Positions 1-9,900 of a DNA stretch of 34,597 bases are shown piece after piece. The translations under genes and the position numbers were made by a program. Source of the DNA: JAZOTK01 sp045534775 (GTDB taxonomy: Bacteria; Bacillota; Clostridia; RUG12999); NCBI GenBank assembly GCA_045534775.1, contig JAZSKI010000020.1:1-34597 (forward strand). The letters are read 5' to 3'. The notes under the pieces are model-generated. The model saw only the letters and a list, made by a program, of their open reading frames with translations. It was not told the origin of the DNA and ran no database searches. Every line of letters starts with the position of its first letter. The first letter of the stretch is position 1.

Positions 1-615
1 GATGCCAACGTAGCGGCACTTGCTGAATATTATGCGGCAAACCGCGAAATGGAAGCCTTTGTAGCAATAACCTTAGGCACAGGTGTAGGCGGCGGCGTTA
101 TTTTAAACGGCAGAATTCATACAGGTGCAGACGGTGCGGCAGGGGAGCTGGGTCATATAGTACTTGTAAGAAACGGCGAAAAGTGTACCTGCGGCAGAAA
201 AGGGTGCCTTGAAGCCTATGCTTCAGCTACGGCGCTTATCAGACAGACGAAGGTCGCAATGGCTGAAAACCCCGATTCTCTTATGAATGTGGAAACAGGC
301 GGAGATTTAAACAAGGTTAGCGGCAAAACAGCCTTTGTTGCGGCAAAAAAAGGCGATGCGGCGGCACTTGAGGTAGTAAATAATTATATAGAATATGTCG
401 CGGAAGGCGTTTGTGATGTTATTAATATATTCCGACCTGAAATGGTAGTAATAGGCGGCGGAATATGTAAGGAAGGCGATTACCTTCTCAGTCCCGTAAA
501 AGAATTCTGTAAAATCAACAGCTATGGCGGCAGTAAGGATTTTTCAACCGAAATTGCCATTGCACAGCTTGGTAACGATGCCGGTATAATAGGTGCCGCG
601 TTGCTTGGAAAATAA
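1..615 (+). CDS. glcK: ROK-family glucokinase, C-terminal part (5' end outside window)
   Basis: Phosphorylates glucose (or a related hexose) with ATP in the cytoplasm, feeding glycolysis. The reading frame is open from base 1, where it reads DANVAALAEY, the ROK segment with the catalytic Asp region, so the gene enters from the left and the ATG at 49 is internal. The glycine-rich phosphate loop (LGTGVGGG), the ExGHxxL segment (ELGHIVL) and the ROK zinc-binding signature CTCGRKGCLEAYAS are all present, followed by a C-terminal VIGGGI motif. Glucokinase versus another ROK sugar kinase cannot be settled without the N-terminus; a ROK repressor is unlikely because the kinase residues are intact. 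It ends 18 bases before murB, which has its own AAGGAAA site. Confidence 0.88.
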   Translation, partial: DANVAALAEYYAANREMEAFVAITLGTGVGGGVILNGRIHTGADGAAGELGHIVLVRNGEKCTCGRKGCLEAYASATALIRQTKVAMAENPDSLMNVETGGDLNKVSGKTAFVAAKKGDAAALEVVNNYIEYVAEGVCDVINIFRPEMVVIGGGICKEGDYLLSPVKEFCKINSYGGSKDFSTEIAIAQLGNDAGIIGAALLGK

Positions 616-633
616 GAAAGGAAACGAAAATAT

Positions 634-1542
634 ATGAATATAACCGAATGTACAAACAAGCTAAAAAAAATCACAAAGGTGCATTTGGATGAATCTATGA
701 AATTGCATACCACCTTTAAAATAGGCGGTATGGCAGATGTCTTTGTAATGCCGCAGTCGGAAAAGGAGCTTATGGAAATAACAGAGCTTTGCAGGGCTGA
801 AAACGTGCCTTATATGATAATAGGTAACGGCTCTAATCTTCTGGTATCTGATAACGGCATTGAAGGCGTTGTAATTTCAACGGAAGGCTTAAAGGATTTA
901 TATATTGAAAATGAAATATATTTATATTCGGCGGCGGGGAATATGCTTTCAAAAACTGCAAATTTTGCGGCTGAAAGCTCGCTGAGCGGATTGGAATTTG
1001 CGTCGGGAATACCGGGAACCTGCGGCGGCGGTGTCTTTATGAATGCAGGAGCCTATGACGGCGAGCTTGCTGACAGTATAGTATCGGTCAGAGTGCTTGC
1101 AGACGGTGAGATTAAGGAAATTCTGCCTAAGGAATGCAATTTTGGTTACAGAAGCAGTATTTTCCAGCATAATAATTGGGTAATTTTAGGTGCGAAATTT
1201 AAACTTAAAAAAGGGAATAAAGAGGAAATAAAAGCCAAAGCGGCAGAGCTTAACAGCCGCCGCCGCGAAAAACAGCCTCTTGAATATCCGAGTGCAGGCA
1301 GTACATTTAAACGTCCCGAAGGGTATTTTGCAGGAAAGCTTATTGAGGATGCAGGTCTGAGGGGCTTTTGCATCGGCGATGCACAGGTTTCCGAAAAACA
1401 TTGCGGATTTGTTATAAACCGCGGCAATGCAACTGCGAAGGATGTAATTATGCTGACGGAGCATATTAAAAAAACCGTTCGGGAAAAATTCGGCGTAGAA
1501 TTGGAAGAAGAAATAAAAATAACCGGTAAAGCAGAGGAATAA
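634..1542 (+). CDS. murB: UDP-N-acetylenolpyruvoylglucosamine reductase
   Basis: Cytoplasmic FAD enzyme that reduces UDP-GlcNAc-enolpyruvate to UDP-MurNAc with NADPH, the second committed step of peptidoglycan synthesis. At 302 residues it has the usual length. The N-terminal FAD-binding half shows HTTFKIGG and GNGSNLLVSD; the middle carries GIPGTCGGGVFMNAGAYDG; the C-terminal domain has SAGSTFKRP, whose Ser is the expected proton donor, and GDAQVSEKHCGFVIN. This is the MurB type lacking the E. coli-type extra loop. ATG start preceded by AAGGAAA. It is followed after 5 bases by rapZ, a pairing common in Firmicutes. Confidence 0.97.
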   Translation: MNITECTNKLKKITKVHLDESMKLHTTFKIGGMADVFVMPQSEKELMEITELCRAENVPYMIIGNGSNLLVSDNGIEGVVISTEGLKDLYIENEIYLYSAAGNMLSKTANFAAESSLSGLEFASGIPGTCGGGVFMNAGAYDGELADSIVSVRVLADGEIKEILPKECNFGYRSSIFQHNNWVILGAKFKLKKGNKEEIKAKAAELNSRRREKQPLEYPSAGSTFKRPEGYFAGKLIEDAGLRGFCIGDAQVSEKHCGFVINRGNATAKDVIMLTEHIKKTVREKFGVELEEEIKITGKAEE

Positions 1543-1547
1543 GATAT

Positions 1548-2408
1548 ATGAAATTTGTAATTATCACAGGAATGTCGGGCGCAGGCAAAAGCAGTACCAT
1601 GAAGGTTATGGAGGATATAGGTTATTATTGCGTTGATAATATGCCTCCGGTACTTCTGTCGCCTTTTGCGGAGGTATGCAGTCAGTCTATGGGTAAAATC
1701 AAGAAGGTGGCAATGGTAATTGACCTTCGCGGCGGTGATTTGTTTAATCAGCTTTTTGAATCCCTGGATGAACTGAAAAAGAAAAACATAGAATATCAGA
1801 TAGTATTTCTTGATGCTACTGACCAAAGCCTTGTTAAAAGATATAAACAGACCAGGCGAAGCCATCCTTTAGCACCGGGCGAAGCCATAACCGAAGGTAT
1901 CACCAAAGAAAGAACCCTTTTATCTGATGTCCGCGAAAGGGCAGATTATATAATAGATACAACATCTCTTTCAACCTCACAGCTGAAGGATGAGATGATG
2001 TCTATTTTCCTGAAGGGTAAAAGCTTTAAGGGAATAGTGATTAATATAATTTCCTTTGGATTTAAGTACGGTATTCCTATGGACGTGGATTTGGTATTTG
2101 ATGTAAGATTTCTGCCTAACCCTTATTATGTGGAGACCCTTAAGGGTAAAACGGGTATGAATAAAGAGGTAAGAGACTACGTCAACAGCTTCTCGGAAAC
2201 AAAGGAATTTGAAACTAAACTTTTTGATATGATGGATTTTCTGATACCCCATTACATAGAGGAAGGGAAAAATCAGCTTATAGTAGCTATAGGCTGTACA
2301 GGAGGTAAACACAGAAGTGTTACCATAGCCGAAAGTCTGACGAAGCATTTGCAGGAAAAAAAGTACAGAACGGCAGTTTCTCACAGGGATTACAGACGCG
2401 AAAAATAA
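1548..2408 (+). CDS. rapZ: RapZ/YvcJ nucleotide-binding protein
   Basis: P-loop protein of the RapZ family; in E. coli RapZ is the adapter that feeds GlmZ RNA to RNase E, and in Bacillus the homologue YvcJ hydrolyses GTP/ATP and affects competence. Walker A (GMSGAGKS) lies at residues 8-15, and the conserved C-terminal GCTGGKHRSV segment is near residue 250. The length of 286 residues is normal. In many Firmicutes it sits between murB (here present) and yvcK-whiA (here absent; the next gene is rsmE). No RNA target can be inferred from the sequence; a role in wall precursor control is suggested only by the murB linkage. Confidence 0.95.
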   Translation: MKFVIITGMSGAGKSSTMKVMEDIGYYCVDNMPPVLLSPFAEVCSQSMGKIKKVAMVIDLRGGDLFNQLFESLDELKKKNIEYQIVFLDATDQSLVKRYKQTRRSHPLAPGEAITEGITKERTLLSDVRERADYIIDTTSLSTSQLKDEMMSIFLKGKSFKGIVINIISFGFKYGIPMDVDLVFDVRFLPNPYYVETLKGKTGMNKEVRDYVNSFSETKEFETKLFDMMDFLIPHYIEEGKNQLIVAIGCTGGKHRSVTIAESLTKHLQEKKYRTAVSHRDYRREK

Positions 2409-2420
2409 TCGGAGGATAAA

Positions 2421-3149
2421 GTGAAAAGATTTTTTACTGAATTAAAAGACGGAATTATAGTTGCCGGGGGCGAGGAAGCACACCATATTATCCACGTTAT
2501 GCGAATGAAAGCAGGCGACAGATTTATTGCCTGCATAGGCGACGAACGTGAGTTTTTAGCTGAAATTAACGGTATTAGCAAGGATACGGTAACGGCGAAA
2601 ATTGTTGAAGCAAGGGTGTCGGTTTCTGAATCCGAGGTAAAAGTGACGATTTTTCAGGGGCTTCCGAAGGGTGATAAGTTAGAGCTTATAATTCAAAAGG
2701 CAGTAGAACTGGGAGCGTATGAAATAGTACCGGTAACTGCCAAAAGGTCTGTTGTTAAAATTGAAGAGAAAAAAGTAAAAGCTAAATGTGAGAGATGGAA
2801 CAAAATTTCCGCTTCGGCGGCAAAGCAATCAGGCAGGGGGATAATTCCTGAGGTATCAGCGCCTGTCAGCGTAAGCAAGGCGGCAGAGCTGATGAGGAGC
2901 TTTGACCTTGCCATAGTAGCTTATGAAATGGAAGAAGAAACAACCTTGAAAAAGGTTCTTAAATCCCATAAAACCGCAAAAAGCATAGGTGTTTTTATCG
3001 GCCCTGAAGGCGGAATAGATGAAACAGAATTTGAGCTTTTGAAACAATCGGGAGCAGTATCCGTCACCTTGGGAGAAAGGATACTTCGTACAGAAACAGC
3101 ACCTCTTGCGGTGCTTTCCATGATAACGTACGAGTTTGAGGAGGAATAA
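2421..3149 (+). CDS. rsmE: 16S rRNA (uracil-1498-N3)-methyltransferase
   Basis: SPOUT-class methyltransferase that methylates N3 of U1498 in 16S rRNA using S-adenosylmethionine. The 242-residue product has an N-terminal PUA-like part (HHIIHVMRMKAGD) and the C-terminal knotted SAM-binding part: LPKGDKLELIIQKAVELG, FIGPEGGIDETE, and LGERILRTETAPLAVL, which are diagnostic. The start is GTG at 2421, chosen because GGAGG lies at 2411-2415. It follows rapZ by 12 bases and its stop at 3147-3149 sits inside the ribosome binding region of the next gene, so the two are probably translated from one message. Confidence 0.95.
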   Translation: MKRFFTELKDGIIVAGGEEAHHIIHVMRMKAGDRFIACIGDEREFLAEINGISKDTVTAKIVEARVSVSESEVKVTIFQGLPKGDKLELIIQKAVELGAYEIVPVTAKRSVVKIEEKKVKAKCERWNKISASAAKQSGRGIIPEVSAPVSVSKAAELMRSFDLAIVAYEMEEETTLKKVLKSHKTAKSIGVFIGPEGGIDETEFELLKQSGAVSVTLGERILRTETAPLAVLSMITYEFEEE

Positions 3150-3150
3150 A

Positions 3151-4515
3151 ATGCTGTATGATGAATTGAAAGCCATAAGAGCAAAAGGGGCAATACCTTT
3201 TCACATGCCCGGCTCAAAGGGTGGAGATGCCATTGAAGCAGAATATAAAAAGAATATTTTTGACTTGGATTATACTGAACTTAAAGAGACGGATAATCTG
3301 GCAAAACCTGAAGGCATTTTGAAAAAAGCACAGAAAAATGCCGCTGAAATCTACGGCGCAAAAGAATCCTTTTTTCTTGTAAACGGTAGTAGCGGCGGAA
3401 TTATGGCGGCAATACATTATCTGTCACAGTACACTAAAAAGATAATTTTTGCAAGGGATTGTCATATAAGTGTATTAAATGCCATCAGGCTTTTTGATAT
3501 AACGCCTGTTTTCACAATACCGCCTTATATTGATGAATGGGGAATTGCGGGTCCTGTTGATATTGAGAGGCTTAAAAGACAGCTTGATAAACATAAAGAT
3601 GCAAAGGCGGTATTTATAACTTCGCCCAATTATTATGGCATTTCATCGGATTTAGAGGCGATTTACCGAATTTGCCAGAGAAGAGGAGTACTGCTTCTTG
3701 TTGATGCGGCACACGGTGCTCATTTTAATTTTTCTGAAAATTTACCGACTTCGGCATCCCGTTGCTCGGATATTTCAATTATGAGTATTCATAAAACAAT
3801 GCCTGCGCCAAGTCAGGCGGCGATTATGAATATTTCAAGAAGAATTGACGGCAAAGAAATGAAAAAAAGTATTAATATGTTTCAGACAACCAGCCCGTCA
3901 TATATAACTATGGCGTATATTGACTATGCAATAAATTATATGTATAAAAACGGTGAGGAAATTTATTCGAAGCTGAAAAAATATGCTGATGATTTTGAAA
4001 ACACCTTCGGAGAAAATGTTTTGGCATATCCGGGTAAGGATTTTACGAGAATGGTGTTTCGCGGCGGTAAAGAATTAGGCGATTTTTTAGAAGAGAATTA
4101 TAACATAGCGTTGGAGATGACTGATGTTTTCAATGTAGTTGCAATAGCAGGTCACGGTAACAGCGATGAACATTTTAAGGCTTTGAAGGACGGCTTGACA
4201 AATTATTATGTCGGACATAAAAAATTATTGAAATATCCTGACAAATACGAGCCTCTGACTGTACCTATGTATATTGAACACATTGAAGGGAAAAAGGGAT
4301 ATATGAAGATTGACTGGGCAGAAGGCTATGTGGCGGCAGAAATGGTAGCGGCTTATCCGCCGGGTATACCGCTTCTGCTTGAAGGAGAAGTAATAAGCAA
4401 GAAAAAAATAAAACAGATAAATGATTTGCTGAGAAAAGGTCACGATATGATAGGTGTATCGGACGGAATGTATTTGTATGTTTATCATAGTGCAAAGGAT
4501 AATCTGGAAAATTGA
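3151..4515 (+). CDS. Orn/Lys/Arg decarboxylase family PLP enzyme
   Basis: Fold-type I pyridoxal-phosphate enzyme of the Orn/Lys/Arg decarboxylase major-domain family, of the short kind (about 455 residues) seen as SpeA/YaaO-like proteins in Firmicutes. FHMPGSKGG near the N-terminus, the aldimine Asp region VDAAHGAHF and the cofactor lysine in SIHKTMPAPSQAA (about residue 217) are intact. Members decarboxylate arginine or lysine to agmatine or cadaverine, but the substrate cannot be read from sequence. ATG at 3151 is preferred over the upstream in-frame TTG at 3136 because GAGG lies at 3141-3144, right before the ATG. It begins one base after the rsmE stop. Confidence 0.88.
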   Translation: MLYDELKAIRAKGAIPFHMPGSKGGDAIEAEYKKNIFDLDYTELKETDNLAKPEGILKKAQKNAAEIYGAKESFFLVNGSSGGIMAAIHYLSQYTKKIIFARDCHISVLNAIRLFDITPVFTIPPYIDEWGIAGPVDIERLKRQLDKHKDAKAVFITSPNYYGISSDLEAIYRICQRRGVLLLVDAAHGAHFNFSENLPTSASRCSDISIMSIHKTMPAPSQAAIMNISRRIDGKEMKKSINMFQTTSPSYITMAYIDYAINYMYKNGEEIYSKLKKYADDFENTFGENVLAYPGKDFTRMVFRGGKELGDFLEENYNIALEMTDVFNVVAIAGHGNSDEHFKALKDGLTNYYVGHKKLLKYPDKYEPLTVPMYIEHIEGKKGYMKIDWAEGYVAAEMVAAYPPGIPLLLEGEVISKKKIKQINDLLRKGHDMIGVSDGMYLYVYHSAKDNLEN

Positions 4516-4559
4516 ATACAAATTCATAAATCAAGCCAAAATAGGTTTGAGGTGATTTT

Positions 4560-5525
4560 ATGAAACTTGGATTATTAACTGTAGCAACCTATGACAAATC
4601 TTTAGAGGAAACGGCAAAATATGTCAGCAGTCTCGGCATTCAGGCACTTGAAATCGGTACGGGCGGTTGCCCGGGAAATACCCATTTAAACCCTGACGAT
4701 TATCTGGGGAACCCTGATAAAATCAAACAGCTTCTTGATATGCTGAAAAGCTGTAGCCTTGAGATAGCGGCACTCAGCTGTCACGGAAATGCCGTACATC
4801 CGGATAAGAAAATTGCGGATATGTACCACCGGGATTTTGAAAAAACCATTCTCCTTGCGGAGCAGATGGGTATAGATACCGTTGTAACCTTTTCAGGCTG
4901 TCCCGGCGGAAGCGAGGAGGATAAAACGCCAAACTGGGTAACCTGCCCGTGGCCTGAGGATTTTACGGAAATTCTTGATTATCAATGGAATCGGGTATTA
5001 ATACCCTATTGGAAAAAGGCGGCAGAATTTACAGCCTCACACGGCGTGAAGAAAATTGCCCTTGAAATGCATCCGGGCTTTTGCGTGTATAATCCTGAAA
5101 CCTGTATGAGACTTCGTCAGGCGGTAGGGGATATAATAGGAGCAAACCTTGACCCAAGCCATTTATTCTGGCAGGGAATTGACCCTGTAGCGGCAATCAG
5201 ATACTTAGGGCGGGCTATTTATCATTTTCACGCAAAGGATACGAAAATTGACCCTATAAACAGCGGCGTAAACGGTGTGCTTGATACAAAACACTACGGC
5301 GATGAAATTAATCGCAGTTGGATATTCCGTACGGTGGGCTATGGCCACGACCAGCAGATATGGAAGGATATAATAAGCAGTCTCAGGATGGTAGGCTATG
5401 ACGGCGTCATTAGTATAGAACACGAGGACAGTCTTATGACAGGCGACGAAGGTCTGAAAAAAGCCATTGAATTTTTGAAGGATGTCATAATTTTTGAAGA
5501 AAAAGGGGATATGTGGTGGGCGTGA
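4560..5525 (+). CDS. Sugar phosphate isomerase/epimerase (AP-endonuclease-2-like TIM barrel)
   Basis: Xylose-isomerase-like TIM-barrel protein of the sugar isomerase/epimerase (IolE/IolH) group, 321 residues. Metal ligands are suggested by ALEMHPGF (Glu, His), NLDPSHLFWQG (Asp, His), YHFHAKDTK (His, His, Asp) and a terminal SIEHED (Glu). Such enzymes isomerise keto-sugars or inositol derivatives; the exact substrate is unknown. ATG start with GAGGTG shortly upstream. It ends in a 4-base GTGA overlap with the next gene, a Gfo/Idh/MocA dehydrogenase. The same pairing is common in sugar and cyclitol catabolism, so the two probably act in one pathway. Confidence 0.88.
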   Translation: MKLGLLTVATYDKSLEETAKYVSSLGIQALEIGTGGCPGNTHLNPDDYLGNPDKIKQLLDMLKSCSLEIAALSCHGNAVHPDKKIADMYHRDFEKTILLAEQMGIDTVVTFSGCPGGSEEDKTPNWVTCPWPEDFTEILDYQWNRVLIPYWKKAAEFTASHGVKKIALEMHPGFCVYNPETCMRLRQAVGDIIGANLDPSHLFWQGIDPVAAIRYLGRAIYHFHAKDTKIDPINSGVNGVLDTKHYGDEINRSWIFRTVGYGHDQQIWKDIISSLRMVGYDGVISIEHEDSLMTGDEGLKKAIEFLKDVIIFEEKGDMWWA

Positions 5526-6577
5526 AGAAAAAATGCGGGCTTGCCATTATAGGCTTCGGTGGTATGGGAGCATACCACGCTGATGAGATTATCCCTGAAG
5601 ATATAATAGATATAATCGGTGCTTATGATATTGATGAAAGCCGTAAAAAAGCTATAATTTCGAGAAATTTAAAGGCATACGGAAACCCTGAAGAATTACT
5701 AAGCGACGAGTCGGTAGATATTGTCCTTATTGCAACGCCGAATAATTTCCATAAAGATTATTCAATAGCCGCCTTAAAAAAGGGTAAAACGGTAATTTGC
5801 GAAAAACCCGTTACTATGGATAGCTGTGAGCTTAAGGAAATAATAGAGGTAGCAAAAAAAGAGAATAAAATTTTCACCGTTCACCAGAACCGCCGTATGG
5901 ATAAGGATTATCTGATGGTGAAAAAAGCCCTTGAGGATGCTCTTTTAGGAGAGGTCTTTTCCATAGAATCCCGTGTTCAGGGAGCAAGAGGAGTCCCCGA
6001 AGGCTGGAGACAGTATAAAGAAACGGGCGGTGGTATGATGTTGGATTGGGGCGTTCATCTTATTGACCAGATAATGATGATGATACCCGAAAGGGTGGTA
6101 TCGGTATATGCTAAGATGTACAGCATAAAATATCCTGAGGTTGATGATAATTTCAAACTCATCTTTACTTTTGAAAGCGGAAAAACGGCACACGTTGAGG
6201 TAGGAACTTGTAATTTTATTGCAATGCCCAGATGGTATGTAACAGGAGACAGCGGCACACTTCTGATTGAAGACTGGAGCTGCAGGGGCAGGGTTGTAAG
6301 AGCGATAGCTACGCAGGAGGAATGGGAGGAAGAAATAGTCTATACAAAAGCGGGACCCACCAAAACTATGGCACCGAGACGAAAGGAAACCACCAAAGAA
6401 ATAACTCTCAAAGAGCCTGAAACGGATTACAGCGAAACCTACAGAGCATTGGTAGCCGCAAAGGAAGGGAAAGGCGCACCGCTTGTAGATGCCATTGAAA
6501 CCCTCCGCGTTATGCAGGTTATGGAAGCGGCATTTAAATCGTGGGATACGGGTGAAGTGGTGAAAACAGAGATATAA
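5522..6577 (+). CDS. Gfo/Idh/MocA family oxidoreductase
   Basis: NAD(P)-dependent sugar or cyclitol dehydrogenase, about 351 residues. The N-terminal Rossmann fold shows IIGFGGMGAYHA, and the family's EKP motif appears in VICEKPVTMD; the C-terminal half carries GGGMMLDWGVHLIDQIM, the usual substrate-domain motif with the catalytic His. The start is uncertain: GTG at 5522 gives the classic 4-base overlap with the preceding isomerase stop, while GTG at 5513 or 5516 is closer to the AAGGGG at 5504. It is the last gene before the cobalamin riboswitch promoter. Substrate unknown; an inositol- or glucoside-type oxidation is plausible from the neighbour. Confidence 0.88.
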   Translation: MKKKCGLAIIGFGGMGAYHADEIIPEDIIDIIGAYDIDESRKKAIISRNLKAYGNPEELLSDESVDIVLIATPNNFHKDYSIAALKKGKTVICEKPVTMDSCELKEIIEVAKKENKIFTVHQNRRMDKDYLMVKKALEDALLGEVFSIESRVQGARGVPEGWRQYKETGGGMMLDWGVHLIDQIMMMIPERVVSVYAKMYSIKYPEVDDNFKLIFTFESGKTAHVEVGTCNFIAMPRWYVTGDSGTLLIEDWSCRGRVVRAIATQEEWEEEIVYTKAGPTKTMAPRRKETTKEITLKEPETDYSETYRALVAAKEGKGAPLVDAIETLRVMQVMEAAFKSWDTGEVVKTEI

Positions 6578-6595
6578 TGTCGAAATTTTTGTTTT

Positions 6596-6610
6596 AAAAG
6601 CTTTGCTTTT
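6596..6610 (+). terminator. Weak hairpin after the dehydrogenase gene
   Basis: AAAAGC, TTT loop, GCTTTT forms a short AT-rich hairpin ending in T residues, placed between the dehydrogenase stop and the next promoter. It could end the upstream operon, but the stem is weak. Confidence 0.35.
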
Positions 6611-6613
6611 CTA

Positions 6614-6642
6614 TTGACAACAGGAAAGCATTGTGATATTAT
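6614..6642 (+). promoter_or_regulatory. Sigma-A promoter of the cobalamin operon
   Basis: A perfect -35 TTGACA (6614-6619), 17-base spacer, and -10 TATTAT (6637-6642) preceded by TGA, an extended -10. The predicted start near 6649 puts the riboswitch in the 5' leader. Confidence 0.85.
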
Positions 6643-6666
6643 ATATTTGAACTTAATATTCATACA

Positions 6667-6857
6667 ATGTGTCTGCTATGTTGTTTAGATGTGGTGGGTG
6701 AAAAGGGAATCGGGTTAGAACCCCGAACGATTACTGTCGCTGTATGTGCTGAAATCTTGTATCAAGGACGAAAGTCGGTCATTGAGAAACTGAGAAGGCG
6801 TGATGCAAGGTGCGAGACCAATGTCTTATATGGTACGAGTCAGAAGACCTGCATTGA
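6667..6857 (+). promoter_or_regulatory. Cobalamin (B12) riboswitch aptamer
   Basis: Leader RNA that senses adenosyl- or another cobalamin. Conserved pieces occur in order: GGTGGGTGAAAAGGGAA, then GGGTTAGAACCCC (the GGU-AA-CC arm), CTGTCGCTGTATG, and finally the B12 box AGTCAGAAGACCTGCA at about 6838-6853. An open reading frame covers the same bases but is not credible as a gene. The aptamer lies downstream of a strong promoter and upstream of an intrinsic terminator, and the genes it controls look like a cobalamin capture and uptake system, so the context is fully consistent. Exact aptamer ends and the ligand subclass would need a covariance-model alignment. Confidence 0.9.
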
Positions 6858-6912
6858 TGTTACCGTAGGTAACATTCCATTCTTTGGATATGTCAAACAC
6901 AGAAACACTCAG

Positions 6913-6943
6913 CTGTGGCAATTAAAATTGCCGCAGTTTTTTT
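6913..6943 (+). terminator. Riboswitch expression-platform terminator
   Basis: CTGTGGCAAT (6913-6922), loop TAAA, ATTGCCGCAG (6927-6936) pair over 10 bp with one G-T wobble, followed by seven T. An upstream CACAG (6898-6902) could pair with CTGTG (6913-6917) as an antiterminator. A further hairpin, TTGCCGC with GCGGCAA, reuses the right arm. This implies control by premature termination when cobalamin is bound. Confidence 0.88.
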
Positions 6944-6968
6944 GCGGCAAAAGAAAGGATGTTTTGTT

Positions 6969-9900
6969 ATGTACAAGAAAATTGTAGCTCTGTTTTTAAG
7001 CCTGATAGCAGCAGTAACTGCGCAGGCGGCAACGGTAACTGTGCCAATTAATGCACAGGTTGAGGTAGGTCTTGTGGGGACGGCGTATGTGCCTTATGAT
7101 ATAGCCGAGATAGCGGATAGCAGTCAAAACGGCGATTCAACCACCTATACCTACGCCTTAGAGGAAGGGAAATCCTATAATTATCGCGTAAAGGGCGAGG
7201 AATATGTAACATATTCGGGATTTCTCACAGACAGTGAGGATATAACCGTAACGGAAGAACAGCTGAAACCCGAGGGTAAGACAAAAACAACCGCCGAAGA
7301 GGATGTTACCTTAAACGGCGGATATAACGTAGGGGATATTTATCTTAATATCAACCCTCAGGGTCACTTGAAATTAGCAAATGCGGGTGATACCTATCAG
7401 ATAATACCCCTCAGAAATCATCAGATTATTGAATCTATGACAGGCAGTAAATTTGTAAAACCTGATTTTCATTATACAGTAACGGATGAAAATGTTATTT
7501 CAATAGATGAAAACGGACTTATAACTGCCTTAAACGAAGGTGAAACCGTTGTACAGGTTACCTATGATGCAATTACCGCAAAGGACGTTATGGGCGAAGG
7601 CTTTTTTGGTGCTTTGTGGCAGGAAAACATCGGCGTTTTTGTTGTAACGGTAGGTGATTGCGGTAATATCACAATGAATACCACCTTAAATAAAGGGCTG
7701 AACTCGTCTGAACTAAAGCTATCGGGCGAAAACATTGATGCGGAGCACGACGTAATTTATTTTACGGGCGATACGGGCGAATACACCTTTACACCCGATG
7801 CAGATGGCGTATTTGCGGCGACACAGCAAAATCTCAGCTTCACCGAGATTTTGAAAAATGCTGATGGTAGCTTCACAGTTCCCCTTGAAAACGGCAGAAA
7901 CATCATAAAAGCCGTAAAAGGCGAAGCGAAAGCCTATCAGATAATAACCGCTAAAAAGGTTGACATAACAGTAAATAACGGCGAAGCCGTACAAAAGGGT
8001 GACAGGGTTGAAATCGTATTTAACCGCCTTTATCATCCTGCAGGCAAGCTGACGGGAATTTATAATATGACGGCAATCCCTGTATATATGAAAAATTCCG
8101 CCTATAGTGACAGGCTTATAGGAAGCGTACCTGCACAGGTAAATTTTGCAAGCAACGCCGATACCCAAAAAATATGCAATTTTATAGAAGAAACAAGCGG
8201 AATGTGGGGAGAGGTAAACTACAGCATCGCAGGAGATTTTACAGTACCTTTAGATTACGATAAAGATGTCCTGACCCTGTCGCAGGGTGTGATTTATATT
8301 ACGGGCTGGGGAGATTCCTACGGGAATCACAGAAATATCACCCTGGAAAACGGAAAAGCACCTAACTTCAATTCGGATGTTAAAAATGCAAAATTATGTA
8401 AACTTCCCGACATAGAAATTCCCATTAAGGCGACAGATGCGTTAATAAGCGGAATTACTGCCGATTACAGCAGAGCAAAAACCATGTATTATGAGGGCGA
8501 AGCCTTTGACTGTGAAAACCTTATTATAACGGCGTGTTATGAGGATGGAGTAACACAGCAGGCAACAGATTATGAAATATCACCGGCGGTTTTGAGGGAA
8601 ACAGATACGGCAGTAACAGTAACCTACAGAGGCGTAACAACACAAATTCCCGTTACGGTGATACCTTTAGCCGTAACTGCTGTAAGTGTTACAAAACAGC
8701 CCGACAAGGTAAACTATAGAGAGGGAGAAACCTTTAATCCTACGGGAATGGAGGTTACAGCGACATATAATGACGGCATCAGTCGCATTATAACGGAATA
8801 TACCTATTCACCTAACAGAATTCTGCAGTCAGGGGACAGCGAGATAACAATTACGTATAGCGGCGGCAACGTGCCTGCTGTGACTGTTCCTATAACCGTA
8901 ACAGCAGGAAGTATAGGTGACAGCGGTACAGCAAACAATAATATTACGGTATATTTTACTCTTTACGGTGACAGTAAGCATGGTGACAGTGCGGTTAAAC
9001 ATACAATGAAATCGGGCAATTTAACACTTTGGCTGACAAAAACCGCTGTTTCCGTACCAAAAAATTCAACAGTAGCTTATGCGGCGGAAAAGGCACTTTC
9101 CATTGCGGGTATTCCTTATTCAAATTCCACAGGTGATTATTTTGAAAGAATAAAAAATCTGAGCGCTTTTGATAACGGTGCAATGTCGGGATGGATGTAC
9201 ACCTTGAACGGAAATTATCCGGATGTGGGGATTTCAGGTGCTACCTTAAAAAACGGTGATAAAATAGTTTTCCACTATACAGACGATTTTAATGCGGAAT
9301 ATACAGAGGTCGTATCAGGCAGTGGTGGGAATTATACTGCAAAAACCGATAAAAAGGAAATAGACGCCCTCTTAACGGAAAAATATCTTCTTGAAACCGT
9401 AAAATCTCCCGAAATAGCTATGACTGGCGGCGAATGGACGGTTATAGGGTTGGCACGTGGCGGCGAGCTTACAGAAAAAGAATATTTTGAAAAATATCTT
9501 GAAAATGCAGGAAACAGATTAAAAGAATGTGACGGGGTATTACACGACAGAAAGCATACGGAATATTCAAGAGTTATCCTTGCATTGACGGCACTGGGAG
9601 AAAATCCCGAAGCTTTTTGCGGCTATAATATAGTTGAATATTTAGAGGATTATGATGCGACGACAGCTCAGGGGATAAACGGTGCAATATGGGCGCTTCT
9701 GGCACTTGACAGCGGCGATTATGAGACAGCAGAAGGACTGCGTGACAAATATGTAAACTTCTTATTGGAAAATCAGCTTGAAAGCGGCGGATTTCCAATA
9801 ACACCTTCCTTAAAGACTGAGGATATTGATGTTACGGCTATGGCGATTTCTGCCCTTGCTGAATATGGGGAAGCGGCTGATGCGGTTCAAAAAGCGTTGA

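Noticed and set aside
1146..1865. 239-codon minus-strand open frame antisense to murB and rapZ
   Set aside because: Mirror of two certain genes; the translation is rich in Ser, Arg and Cys with no family resemblance and no binding site.
6667..6987. 106-codon plus-strand open frame over the leader of the surface-protein gene
   Set aside because: It coincides with the cobalamin aptamer and terminator, has no ribosome binding site and no protein-like composition; the RNA explanation is far better.
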